DNA of 64,000 nt from assembly GCA_947624965.1 (NCBI GenBank), contig CANQMN010000004.1:62001-126000 (forward strand), in the 5' to 3' direction. The notes under the pieces are model-generated. The model was not told the origin of the DNA. It did no database searches and saw only the letters and a list, made by a program, of their open reading frames with translations. Source of the stretch: an uncultured Clostridia bacterium. GTDB lineage: Bacteria > Bacillota > Clostridia > Christensenellales > Borkfalkiaceae. Each line of letters opens with the position of its first letter. Position 1 is the stretch's first letter. Positions 52,542 to 62,700 of the stretch are shown piece after piece. A program made the position numbers and the translations under genes.

Positions 52542-54047
52542 TCAAGGGCATACGTAGACCAAGTTCGAGTATTGATCGTCGAAGTACGCCTGCATGGTGG
52601 GCTGGAAGGCGGTGAGGCTGGTGCGGACGTCCACCCATGAGCCATCCCCCTTCTTTTGGTAGATGTCCCCGGTCTCCCCCGTCGAGAGCCAATTCTTGAA
52701 CTGGGTGAGCCACATATCTTCGAGCGTGTAGCTCTCCGCACCGTACTTGCCCGAGACGACGTCTGTGGCGGAAGTGCCGTTCACGGCGTCGATCCACACC
52801 CCTCTGTTCGCGGGGCAAGGCGACGTCTTCTTGGATTGCTCGGCGATGAGTCCGAGTCCGTCGGTCGAAAATTCGTCTGCGAGGGACTTCAAATTGGGAA
52901 TGCACTGCCCGCGGCCGTACTGCGAGCGCTGGGAGGTGGGATCGCTTGTAAGGTATTCCACAAATTCGAGGGCGGCATCCTTATAAGGGCAGTTCGCCGC
53001 GATGGCGTAGCACATGCCGCCGACGTAGGCGGTGGAGACGGCTCCCTCCGCCCTGCCTTGCAGAACGGGGAGAAGGTCCCACTCGAAGCTCACGGTATTC
53101 CACCAGTCCTTGGTCATGTGCGGGGCGACGTCGCCGAAGAAGATGGACTGCCCCGAGGTGAACTTCTGCTCGGCGTTCGTTGTGGAACCCGCGGAAGGGG
53201 TAAGCCCCTCCTTATAAAGCTCCTGGATAAATTCGATCGCCTCCACGAAGTTGTCCGAAGTGATGTTCGAAGTCCACTTGCCGTTTGCGTCGACGGTGAA
53301 ATAGGAGGCGTTGTTGGAGTACACCGTGCTCTGCTGGTTGACGTCGCAGATGACGACTTTGTTCGACCCCTCCACGAGCGCGCTCTTCAACTTCTTGCCG
53401 ACGTCGAGAAATTCATCGAAGGTCATGGGCGAAGTCGGGTCGACGATGTCGTCGTAAGAGAGCGGTGCATCGGCGTGTTGGGCGTTGTAAGCGTTCACCG
53501 TCTCACGGAGAAGGGTCGTGTTCACCGCCATCTGCTGGGGACCCATATCCTTGGGAAGCCCGTAGAGCGAAGCGTTCTCGGAGTAGCCGATCTTGCGCGT
53601 CGTCCTGTCGAAATAGTAGATGTCGTAGGCGCTGGAATAGAGGTCTTCCAACACGCCTTCGGAGACGTGCCCGCCGATATCGGCGATCTTGCCGCTTGCG
53701 GCATACCGCATGAACATGCCCTGCGAGAGCATGAACACATCGGGAAGGTCGTCCCCCATGCCGTCGAGCGCGGTGTTGTAGGCGGCGGTATCCGAAGTCC
53801 ATTGCAGCGAGACGAGAATGTTGTCGTGCGTGTTGTTGAACTCATTGACGAACTGTTCGTAGTTCGCCTTCTCGGTATCGACGTCCCGCCCGTGGAACTC
53901 GATGGTGACGAAGTCGTTGTTTTGGAGGGATTCCCATGCGGTGGGATCGTCCGCGGTGACGTGATTGCCGTTCCCGCCGCACCCCGCGACGAGGAGGACG
54001 GAGAGCGCCGCCATAGCCAAAGTTGCAGTGCGTAATGCTTTTTTCAT
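52542..54047 (-). CDS. Extracellular sugar-binding lipoprotein of the ABC importer
   Basis: 501 residues. MKKALRTATLAMAALSVLLV with lipobox VAGC (Cys23). Family 1 solute-binding protein: ITIEFHGRDVDTEKANYEQF-like start (here VTIEFHGRDV), LPDVFMLSQGMFMRYAASG, YGLPKDMGPQQMAVN (strand-crossing hinge region), MTFDEFLDVGKKL, and C-terminal PYKDAALEFVEYLTS. Captures oligosaccharides outside the membrane and delivers them to the two permeases encoded 18 bases downstream. Ligand not predictable from sequence. Confidence 0.95.
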   Translation of the reverse strand: MKKALRTATLAMAALSVLLVAGCGGNGNHVTADDPTAWESLQNNDFVTIEFHGRDVDTEKANYEQFVNEFNNTHDNILVSLQWTSDTAAYNTALDGMGDDLPDVFMLSQGMFMRYAASGKIADIGGHVSEGVLEDLYSSAYDIYYFDRTTRKIGYSENASLYGLPKDMGPQQMAVNTTLLRETVNAYNAQHADAPLSYDDIVDPTSPMTFDEFLDVGKKLKSALVEGSNKVVICDVNQQSTVYSNNASYFTVDANGKWTSNITSDNFVEAIEFIQELYKEGLTPSAGSTTNAEQKFTSGQSIFFGDVAPHMTKDWWNTVSFEWDLLPVLQGRAEGAVSTAYVGGMCYAIAANCPYKDAALEFVEYLTSDPTSQRSQYGRGQCIPNLKSLADEFSTDGLGLIAEQSKKTSPCPANRGVWIDAVNGTSATDVVSGKYGAESYTLEDMWLTQFKNWLSTGETGDIYQKKGDGSWVDVRTSLTAFQPTMQAYFDDQYSNLVYVCP

Positions 54048-54078
54048 AAGATATCTCCCTTGTTTTTATTTTTGGGAC

Positions 54079-56745
54079 TCAAACGAGCGGGGCGCCGTAC
54101 ACGGCGTTGGTAAATATCATGCCCGCCTTGTTCTCGCAGTACAGCCCGACGTAGCCCGTGAGGAAGGGGAAAGCGTCGAACGCTTCGAGCGCCTTCTCCC
54201 CGTTCAGATATACGGTGAACTTGCCGTTCACCGTCTCCACCGCCACGTTCACGACGTTTCCGTTCGCAAGGGAATTGCCGTCCGTGGTTCTGGCGATGGC
54301 GAGCTGTTCGGACTTGGTGTAGTACACTTTCGAAAGTTTCACATAGTTGGGATCCAATTGAAGGAAGTACCCCGTGTACATCGTCCCCGCCTTGGAGGTG
54401 GTGGAGTTGGTATACGAGAACTCGTTCATGCGGAAGAGGATGCCGCCCGTGCCCGTAGTTACGATCTTCACATCTGCCGAGAATTCGAACGAGGAACAGC
54501 CCTTGTTCCCCGCGATGAGGAGGGTGCGGTCGTCGTTCACGTTGGAGAAGTACCCCGAGGCGGAGTACGTACCCGTGCCGAGCACCTTCCGCATGCCGTC
54601 TTCGGCGGGGGAAGTGAGGGGATCGGTCATCTCGTGCAGTTCGGCGTCTTGCTCGGTGTAGAAGTTCACCACGCCCAGCTTACTTCCGTACACGCGGATC
54701 TTCATGATGTGCAGCCCCGCGGCGGGGACTTCAAAGCTCCCCGCATACACTTTGGCATATTCGTTTTCGCCGAAGTACTCCTCGGAGGGAACTTCCATCT
54801 TGGTGATCTCCCCGTTATCGAGGATCACTTCAAAGATGCACCCCGCGCTCTCTTTGCTTGCGACAAGGGAGAGGGAGTAGCTGCCCGCCTCGGGGGCGTT
54901 CACGGTGTACTTCACCCAGTCCCCGCGGGAAAGCTCGGTGACGCGGGCGCTAACGAGGGCGGCGTCCTTCTTCGCCGTCTCCTTGGGGTCCTTCGTCGTC
55001 TCTTGGAAGGAGACCTCCTTCGTCGTCTCCTTTTCGCCCTGCCGCACGCCGTCCTCGTTCACCTTGCCGTCCGAGAGGTGCCAGCCGCGGTCTTCCCCCT
55101 TCATATAGGTGAAGGCGGGCCAGCCGCCCGTGAGGTCCTTCACCGCCTCGAAGTCCGAAGTGCCGTAGGCGTCGTTGGAGAAGGTGACGCTGCGGGGCGT
55201 TCCCGTGCCGAAGCCCACCTTGCCGTCTGCAAGCACTTCCGCCCGTATCACGGACATGTTGTCGTAATAGATGTTGCTGCCGTTTGAGCCGTTCACGACC
55301 TTGATGATGTGCTCGGCTTCGGCGTTGGTCGACTGTGCCACGGCGGCTTGCCCGATCTCTCTTCTTTTCCCGCCCGAGACGGAAGTCACTTTGAGGGCGG
55401 CGCCGTCCACGGCGATCTCGGTGTAGTTGTTGTCGTCGGTATATCCCACGACGACGCTTCCCTTCCCCTCGATGAGTTGAAGGGAGAACTCGGCGGAATA
55501 CACCTTCTCCGTTGCCTTATCGCTCACCTTGAAGGCTTCCCCCGTGAGGGCAGCCACGTCGCCGCGGTAATCGGGCGAGGCGGGCATGGGGCGGTCGTAA
55601 TTTCCAAGCCCGTTCGCGATGAGGTAGGAATCGTTGGTGAAGTACTGCGTGAGGCAGTAGCGGCGATACCCCGTCCCGTCCGCACGGACGTTGGTGTGGT
55701 CGACGCGGTTGGCGATGTGGAAGGCGGTGAAGATACCGTCGAGATCGGGACCCACCGCATTGCTGCTGTGCCCCGTGCCGCGGAAGGAGGTGACGACGGT
55801 GCTTCCGTCCCCGTTGTAGCCCGCAGGGGAGCTTCTGTCCATTCCCGAGGAGGCGAGCACCACGTTATCCGCACGGGCGGTAAGCCCTTGGAGAGTGTTC
55901 TTCTCCGAGGAGTAGGAGTACCCCACGCGGTACGAAGCGCTGTCTACATGGTTGCCCGTGTACGTCATATAGCCGTAGCTGCCCCTGCGGAACAGCCCCG
56001 GTCCCTCCGTCCAGCCGCCGAGGTTCGCCGCGGAGATCACTTCCATCTTGCCGAGCTGAACGGTGACGCCGTCTGCGTTCCCCGTTCCGTCCTCGACAAA
56101 TTCGATGGGAAATGCCGTCATCTTCCCGGGGGAGATGGTGTCGTTCGCACTCACGAAGTACAGCTCGCCGCTGTCCGCAAGGTAGAAGGTGCCGTCGATG
56201 CCCATTCCCAAATTGTCCGAGATGAGGGTGAAGGGTCCCTCGGGCGTTTTGCTCCGAAGGAAGTAGTGCCCGTATCCGCGCTGCGATTCGCAGAGGTAGA
56301 ACCAACCCTTGTAGAAGACGACCTCGGGGGCGAAGGCGATGTGGGTGGGAGAGCCGGCCGAAGTCTGCCCCTTGGGCGGCTCGTACGCCCAGCCGACCCA
56401 CTCCCAGTCGACCATGTTCTCCGAAGTCCAGCACCCGATCTTGGTGCGCGTCGCCTCATAGGAGGCGTCGGGCGTGGAGCAGTAGAGGTAATACTTTCCC
56501 CCGTGCTTCATCACGAAGGGGTCGCCCACGTCGTACGTCTTTCTCCCGCCCACGGGGAAGGGAACTTCGATGTAGTTGTGGTAGAACTCATACGAATCGG
56601 ACGAGACGGTGACTGCCTCTTCCCCCGTATCGAGGGGGGTGCGAAGCGCGGGATCGTAGGGAGGGATGCTCTCCGTGCACGAACCGAACAGAGCGGACGC
56701 CGCGAGCGTCATCCCCGCCGCAATACAAATGATCATTTTCTTCAT
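54079..56745 (-). CDS. GH43-like lipoprotein with CBM6-like and LamG-like modules
   Basis: 888 residues, lipobox GSC (Cys23) after MKKMIICIAAGMTLAASALF. Residues about 55-370 form a five-bladed propeller of GH43 type: general base Asp in DVGDPFVMKHGGKYYLYCS, pKa modulator in GIDGTFYL, acid Glu in GGWTEGPGLFRRG, plus IAFAPEVVFYKGWFYLCES. A beta-sandwich follows (about 410-570), then a CBM6-like module (about 620-720; GDWVKYTVNAPEAGSYSLSL) and a C-terminal LamG-like module (about 740-888). GH43 enzymes are arabinofuranosidases, xylosidases or galactanases. Surface-anchored debranching enzyme; exact specificity unknown. Six bases after the giant GLUG protein gene. Confidence 0.85.
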   Translation of the reverse strand: MKKMIICIAAGMTLAASALFGSCTESIPPYDPALRTPLDTGEEAVTVSSDSYEFYHNYIEVPFPVGGRKTYDVGDPFVMKHGGKYYLYCSTPDASYEATRTKIGCWTSENMVDWEWVGWAYEPPKGQTSAGSPTHIAFAPEVVFYKGWFYLCESQRGYGHYFLRSKTPEGPFTLISDNLGMGIDGTFYLADSGELYFVSANDTISPGKMTAFPIEFVEDGTGNADGVTVQLGKMEVISAANLGGWTEGPGLFRRGSYGYMTYTGNHVDSASYRVGYSYSSEKNTLQGLTARADNVVLASSGMDRSSPAGYNGDGSTVVTSFRGTGHSSNAVGPDLDGIFTAFHIANRVDHTNVRADGTGYRRYCLTQYFTNDSYLIANGLGNYDRPMPASPDYRGDVAALTGEAFKVSDKATEKVYSAEFSLQLIEGKGSVVVGYTDDNNYTEIAVDGAALKVTSVSGGKRREIGQAAVAQSTNAEAEHIIKVVNGSNGSNIYYDNMSVIRAEVLADGKVGFGTGTPRSVTFSNDAYGTSDFEAVKDLTGGWPAFTYMKGEDRGWHLSDGKVNEDGVRQGEKETTKEVSFQETTKDPKETAKKDAALVSARVTELSRGDWVKYTVNAPEAGSYSLSLVASKESAGCIFEVILDNGEITKMEVPSEEYFGENEYAKVYAGSFEVPAAGLHIMKIRVYGSKLGVVNFYTEQDAELHEMTDPLTSPAEDGMRKVLGTGTYSASGYFSNVNDDRTLLIAGNKGCSSFEFSADVKIVTTGTGGILFRMNEFSYTNSTTSKAGTMYTGYFLQLDPNYVKLSKVYYTKSEQLAIARTTDGNSLANGNVVNVAVETVNGKFTVYLNGEKALEAFDAFPFLTGYVGLYCENKAGMIFTNAVYGAPLV

Positions 56746-56751
56746 AGTTCC

Positions 56752-59700
56752 TCACTCTTCGAGCGGTTCGCCGCTCTCGTTGCAGAGCTTGCAATCCTGC
56801 GTACCCGAAGTATGCTTGCCCGCAAGATAGCCCGTGGAGCCGCTGCCGACCATTTCGAGTGCGGAAGCGGCGGTGCCGTTGATCTCGGCGTCTCGGAAGC
56901 AGTAGCACCCCGTGACGTCGACGCGCTGATCGCCGACAATGCCGCCGACGGAAGAGCCGCCCGTGATGTTGCCGAAGTTCTTGCAGTTCTCGATCTTCGC
57001 TTCCGTTGCCGCCCTCGCAAGCCCCACGATGCCGCCGACGAAGGCACCCTTTGCGGAGACATCGCCGTAGTTCTCGCATCCTTTGATGACGACGGCTTTA
57101 CCTTGCACGGAGGAGCCTACAATGCCTCCCGCAAAACTGTTGCTTGTGGCAGTAGCCGTGATCGTCGCATAGTTCTTGCAGTCCTCGATCGTGACGGTTA
57201 CGGTCTGGACATAGCCGACGATGCCGCCCACAATGCTATTGCCCGTAATGGCGCTTCCTTCCAGCACGGTGATGTTGCGTATCGTCGTGCCCGCCGCAAC
57301 GGCAACGACAGCCGCCATGTTATCGAAACTTGTAGCGACTACGGTCGCTTGCAGTTTGAGATTTTCGATGGTCGCCGCGCCCGCATATCCGAACAGCCCT
57401 CTCGAACTGTGGTTGGTGGAAGAGGTATAGGTCACGGTGTGATCCTGCCCATCGAAATTGCCTGCAAAATTCGTGGTGCTCGTGCCGATTGGATCCCAGC
57501 CCGTTCCGAGGTCGAGATCGCGGGTGATCTTGAAGAAGGTATCGCTCATCGTCTCCCCTTCCGCAACCTGTTGGCGAAGGTAGGCGAGCTGTGCGCCCGT
57601 GGCGATCTCGTAGGCAGACTCCGCCGAAATGCCGTCGCCGCCCGCATAGCCCGTTGCCACGGTGGAGCCGTCGTAGCGGTACTTCGCCGTGAGGTTCATA
57701 TCGCCGACGGGTGCGGTCTCCGCATTGACTTCCGTTCCGTTCTCATCGACCCAGCCGACGAAGATGTTCCCCTCTTCGGGCGTGGGCGTTTTGAGCGCTT
57801 CGCCGAGCTTTTCGCCGTCCTTCACGGTGAAGTCCGCCCCATCCTCCAACGTGCCACCGTAGGGATCGAGGTGAATGGTATAGCTCTTATCTTGTTGAAT
57901 GACCTGCCAATGGGCGGTGAGACTGATCTCGGTGACGTCGGGATCGGTGAAGATGCGGTCTGCCGTGATGGCGGTCTCTTCCTCTTGGTAGAACCAGCCC
58001 ATGAAGCGGGAGCCTTCGAGCGAAGGTTCGGGAAGGGAGCCGATCTCTTTGCCGTAGTCGAAATACACCGTCTTGGTGTTGCCCTCATCGAAGGAGCCAT
58101 CGCCCGCTTGAAGCGTTACGGTGATCTGTGCCTTCTCGCCGCTCTCTGTGCAGAACATGCTGCCCGAGACCTCGCCCGCCGAATTCGGCGAACCCGCGAT
58201 GTAGCCCATATCGCCGCTTCCGATCTCGGGAAGGGTGGTGGCGTACTGCTCGTTGATCTGTGCCTTGAAGTAGCAAGCGCAGTTCGTGATGTCGACGCGT
58301 TTCTCGCCCACAATGCCGCCGACGGAAGAGCCGCCCGTGATGTTGCCGAAGTTCTTGCAGTTCTCGATCTTCGCTCCCGTTGCCGCCCTTGCAAGCCCCG
58401 CAATGCCGCCGACGAACTGCTTCTGTCCCGAAATGGTGCCGTGGTTTTCGCAACCCTGAATGGTGATGACTGTACCGTTGTTTGAACCGCCGAGAATGCC
58501 CGCCGCATAGGAATACGTTCCCGCATCTTCCGTCGCCGTGACGTTCGCATGATTCTTGCAGTTTTCGATCGTCAACGAGTCGTTCGCATAGCCGACGAGA
58601 CCGCCCGCATACTCTTTGGCGGTGATTGCGCTCCCTGCGAGCACTTCCACATTCTTCACCGTCGTGCCGCCTGCCGCCGTGCCGACGATGGCGCCCGCAT
58701 TGTTGTCCTTCGCGGTGACGGTGGCGTGTACTTTGAGATTTTCGATGGTCGCGCCGTCGGTATAGCCGAAGAGCGCAACGTTGGTCACCGCACTGTCTTC
58801 CACGTCGATCGTGTAGGTGAGGGTGAAGTTTCCGCCGTCGAAGTGCCCCTTGAAGGGATTCTCTTTGGAGCCGATGGGAGAGATCTCTCCCACGTTGAGA
58901 TCGTTTTTCAGCTTGAAGTAGACCCCGCTCGTGTCCTTCCCGCCGTTGACGGAGGCGGCGAAGTGGTGGAACTGATCGACTGTCTCGATCATGTAGGGGT
59001 CCCCTTGGGAGCCGTTCCCGCTCGCGTATTCGGAGACGTACTTCGCTGTGAGCGTTACGTTCTCTTCGGTGAATGTTGTGCGGGCGAAGGGAGTATCTTT
59101 GGTCACCGCAGTCTCATTCTTGTAATACCAACCCACAAATATTTTCCCTTCGGGCGGGATCGCATCGGGGAGACGTTCGCCGAGAGTTTCGTCCTCATTT
59201 AACGTTATCTCCGTCTCCGTATCTTGCGGTAAGTCCCCTTCGCCTTTGTCGAGGGTGACGGTGTACACCTTTGCATCGTTTGCCGAATACTGTGCGGTGA
59301 GTGTGATATCCGTCTCCTCTCCGTTAAATATGTGCCCTGCTTCTATTTTTTCCTCTTGATAGAACCACCCGTCGAAGGTGTGATCTGCCCACGTGGGTTC
59401 GGGAAGAGCGGGAAGTTCCTCGCCCTCGTTTACGGTGATAGCGTCTGCCTTATCGGGAGGAAGGGTACCCGACCCCGCATCGAGATGAACGGTGATCTGC
59501 ACCTTCTGCATCTCGCCGCGTTCATCGCACAGCCTGCTTCCCGTCACCGCACCGCTTCCCGCAGTGCCTGCGATGTAGCCGCCGTTCCCGCTTCCGATCT
59601 CGGGAAGTTCGGAAGCCGCCGTGCCGTTGATCTGTGCCGCGGTGTAGCAGTAGCAGTTCGTGATGGCAATGCGGCTCGAACCCGCAATGCCGCCCACAGT

Positions 59701-62700
59701 TGCCTCGTGTTGTATCGTGATATTGCCGAAGTTGATACAACTTTCGATTCGGGAGTCTGTCGCCGCACGCGGAAGCCCTATAATGCCGCCCGCGAAGGGG
59801 TTCTTGTTGAAGGTGCTCACGGTGACGTTGCCATGGTTCTTACAACCCGTTACAACAATTTGGATTCTATCCGCGGAGGCGCCCACGATGCCGCCGCCGA
59901 TGCCCGTATCCGCCCCTGCCGCATCCACCGTGATTTCTGCATGGTTCTCGCAGTTTTCCACGGTGAGAAGCGCCGTCTGCACATAGCCAACGATGCCCGC
60001 ACTGTACGAGGAGCCGTGGATCGTGCTTCCTTGCAGCACGGTGACGCCCGAAATGGTGCCGCCCATGGAGACGCCCGCAACGCCGCCGACACTTCCCGCC
60101 GTCGTTGTAATGGTGACGAGGAGTTGAAGGTCTTTTACCGTCGCCCCGCTGATGAAGCCGAACAAGCCTTCGCCCGTCGCCGTCCCCGTGAGTTTGTAGG
60201 TGATCTTGTGATTTTTGCCGTCGAAGTACCCCTTGAAGGCGTGCGACGAAGTGTTCCCGATGGGCGTCCAGTCGATCACCGAAACATCGATATCCTGCGC
60301 CAATTCAAAGTACACGTTCTCCTGCCCGTCGCCGCCGTTCACCATGTTGGCAAGGAGAACAAGCTCTGCGGGCGTGGAAATTCGATAGGGCTGATCCTGC
60401 GAACCGCTGCCTTCCGCAAACGATTCCGCAGCCTGCCCGTTCCAGCCGTAGCGGGCTTCGAGTTTGAGATCGCCCGTCACCCGTGTGTTGCCGTCCACGA
60501 GATGCCCTTCCTCATCGAACCACCCGATGAAGGGTTCGCCCGTAGGCGTGGGGGTGGGAAGCCTGTTCCCGAGCACTTCGTCCTCCGTCACGGTGAAGGT
60601 GGTTTGGGCACCATCGGGAAGGGTCCCTTCCCCGACTTCGAGGGTGACCGTGTAAGACTGTTTGCCCGCGGCGTCTTCATACTGTGCGGTGAGCGCAAGC
60701 GAACGAACGCGGACGTCGAACTTGTCGCCCGCCTTCACGGGATTGCCCTTGCCGTCCTGCCAGCCCGTGAAGATGTGTTCCGGATAGGAAGGAACGGGAA
60801 GCCCGGGAAGCGCCTCGCCGATGTCCACGGAGAGGGTCCCCTCCCCGTCCTTCAAGGAGCCTTCGCCCGCATCGAAGGTTACGACGAGCTGCTGATAGGT
60901 GATATTTTCGCCGTCTTCATCGCACCAGCCGCACTTGTCCGTGATGTTCCCGCTCTGTTCATACAAGCCGACAAGCCAACCGATCGAAGTCGAATCGTCC
61001 GTCCTGCAATAGATGGGAAGGGTATCGACCGCATTTGAAGCGACGGTCGCACCTTCATAAACGTAGTTCACGCCCATGGGAGCGCGAAGCGCACCCACGA
61101 TGCCGCCCACGTCTTTCGTACCCGTAATATTTCCGAAGTTCTTGCAGTTTTCGATGATCGTGCCGCCCGCACGGAACACGCCCGTGATGCCGCCGACGAA
61201 GGCACCGTTTGCGGAGACCTCGCCGTGGTTCTCGCAGCCGCGGATGGCGACTGCACCCTCGGTGCCGCCCGCAATGCCGCCCGCAACGCTGTTGGCGTTC
61301 GCGGCAGCCGTGGCTGTGATCGTCGCCTTATTCACGCAGTTCTCGATGGTCGTTCCCGCAAACACGGCGCCGAGAATGCCGCCCACGGAGGTAAGACCCG
61401 TGACGGAACCTTCCACCGTGACGTTCGTCACCGTCGTCTTGCCCGTGACATAGCCCGCAAGCCCTCCGACGAAGCCGTCCGTCACCGAGACTTCGACTTC
61501 GAGCGTGACATCCTTCACCGTCGCACCGTTCAAAGCGCCGAACAGACCGACGTAGCTCTCGCCCGAGGCGATCACGCCCGTGAGCTTTTTATGGTTGCCG
61601 TCGAGAATGCCGCCGAAGGGATGTGCCTTGTTTCCGATCGGCGCAAAGGCATAGAAGTCGATGTCGTTTTCAATGCGGAAGTACACGCCCGCAAAGCTCT
61701 CGCCGTTCACGTTGACCGCGTTGCGAAGGATATCGAAATCGCCCTCTTCGGTGAGAAGGTAGGGGGATTCTTGCGTTCCAGCGCCGTCCAAAAATTCTTC
61801 CTTCGTCCATTTGGCGTAGAGGGTGAAACTCTGTCCGTCTTCGCCCGCATTCGCCGTATCCGCCTTGGTGATATCGAAGTTCGCAAGATCGACTTCGTTC
61901 TCCCCCTCGGAATCGTAGTACCAGCCTATGAACGTGTAGAGCGGGCAGGAAAATGCGGGAACTTTGAGGGCGTTGCCCTCGTCCCAGCTCGCCACGTCTT
62001 GAAGGGTGTAGCCCTCGATGCCCGTGTCAAAGTGCACCCGCCAAGGCTTCGCCCCGTCCTTCTTCCAATAGGCGATCGCGTTGATGGTGAAATCTTCCAC
62101 GGTGGGGACGAAGGCGTCGGTGAGCTGTTTGTACTCGCCGCCGTCCTTCCAATCGTAGTAGAACCAACCGCCGAAGGTATATCCGTCCTGCGTTGCCGCG
62201 GGAAGTTCGCCCACGGCTTGCCCTCTTTCGAAATCCTTCGCGAGCGTTGCATTTTCGCCGATCGTGCCGTAGCCCGCATCGAAGAACACGGTGAGCTTGC
62301 CGGCTTCCCGCTCGGAGATCTTCGAATAGCGAATGGAGCCGCTCTTGGCACGGAAGCCGACCATGCTACCTTCCGCATAGGATTCGTCGATCTTCTTCGC
62401 CGTCCCGTCGGCGCCGCTCGGCGTTTCCCCCGCGGCGACAGAGAAGTATTCGTTGCCGTCTACCCCGAAATACCAGCGGTTATCCACACGGCGGATGGTG
62501 TAGGTGAACCTTCCCGCCGCACCGCTCTCCTTGTAGGCGTCGAGCTTTTCGGCATACGGCGTCTCCGCAAAGAAGCCCGCGGTGGCATATTCCGCTATCT
62601 TTGTAGGGCTATTGGCGCTGTCTATCGTCCAGATCTGAATGCCGCCCATCGCGTCAACGTCTTTCGCGTTGGTAACGAACATTATAAGGTAGTTATGACT

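Noticed and set aside
55309..58485. 1058-codon plus-strand frame
   Set aside because: Antisense to the GH43-like and GLUG-repeat genes; repetitive only because those genes are.
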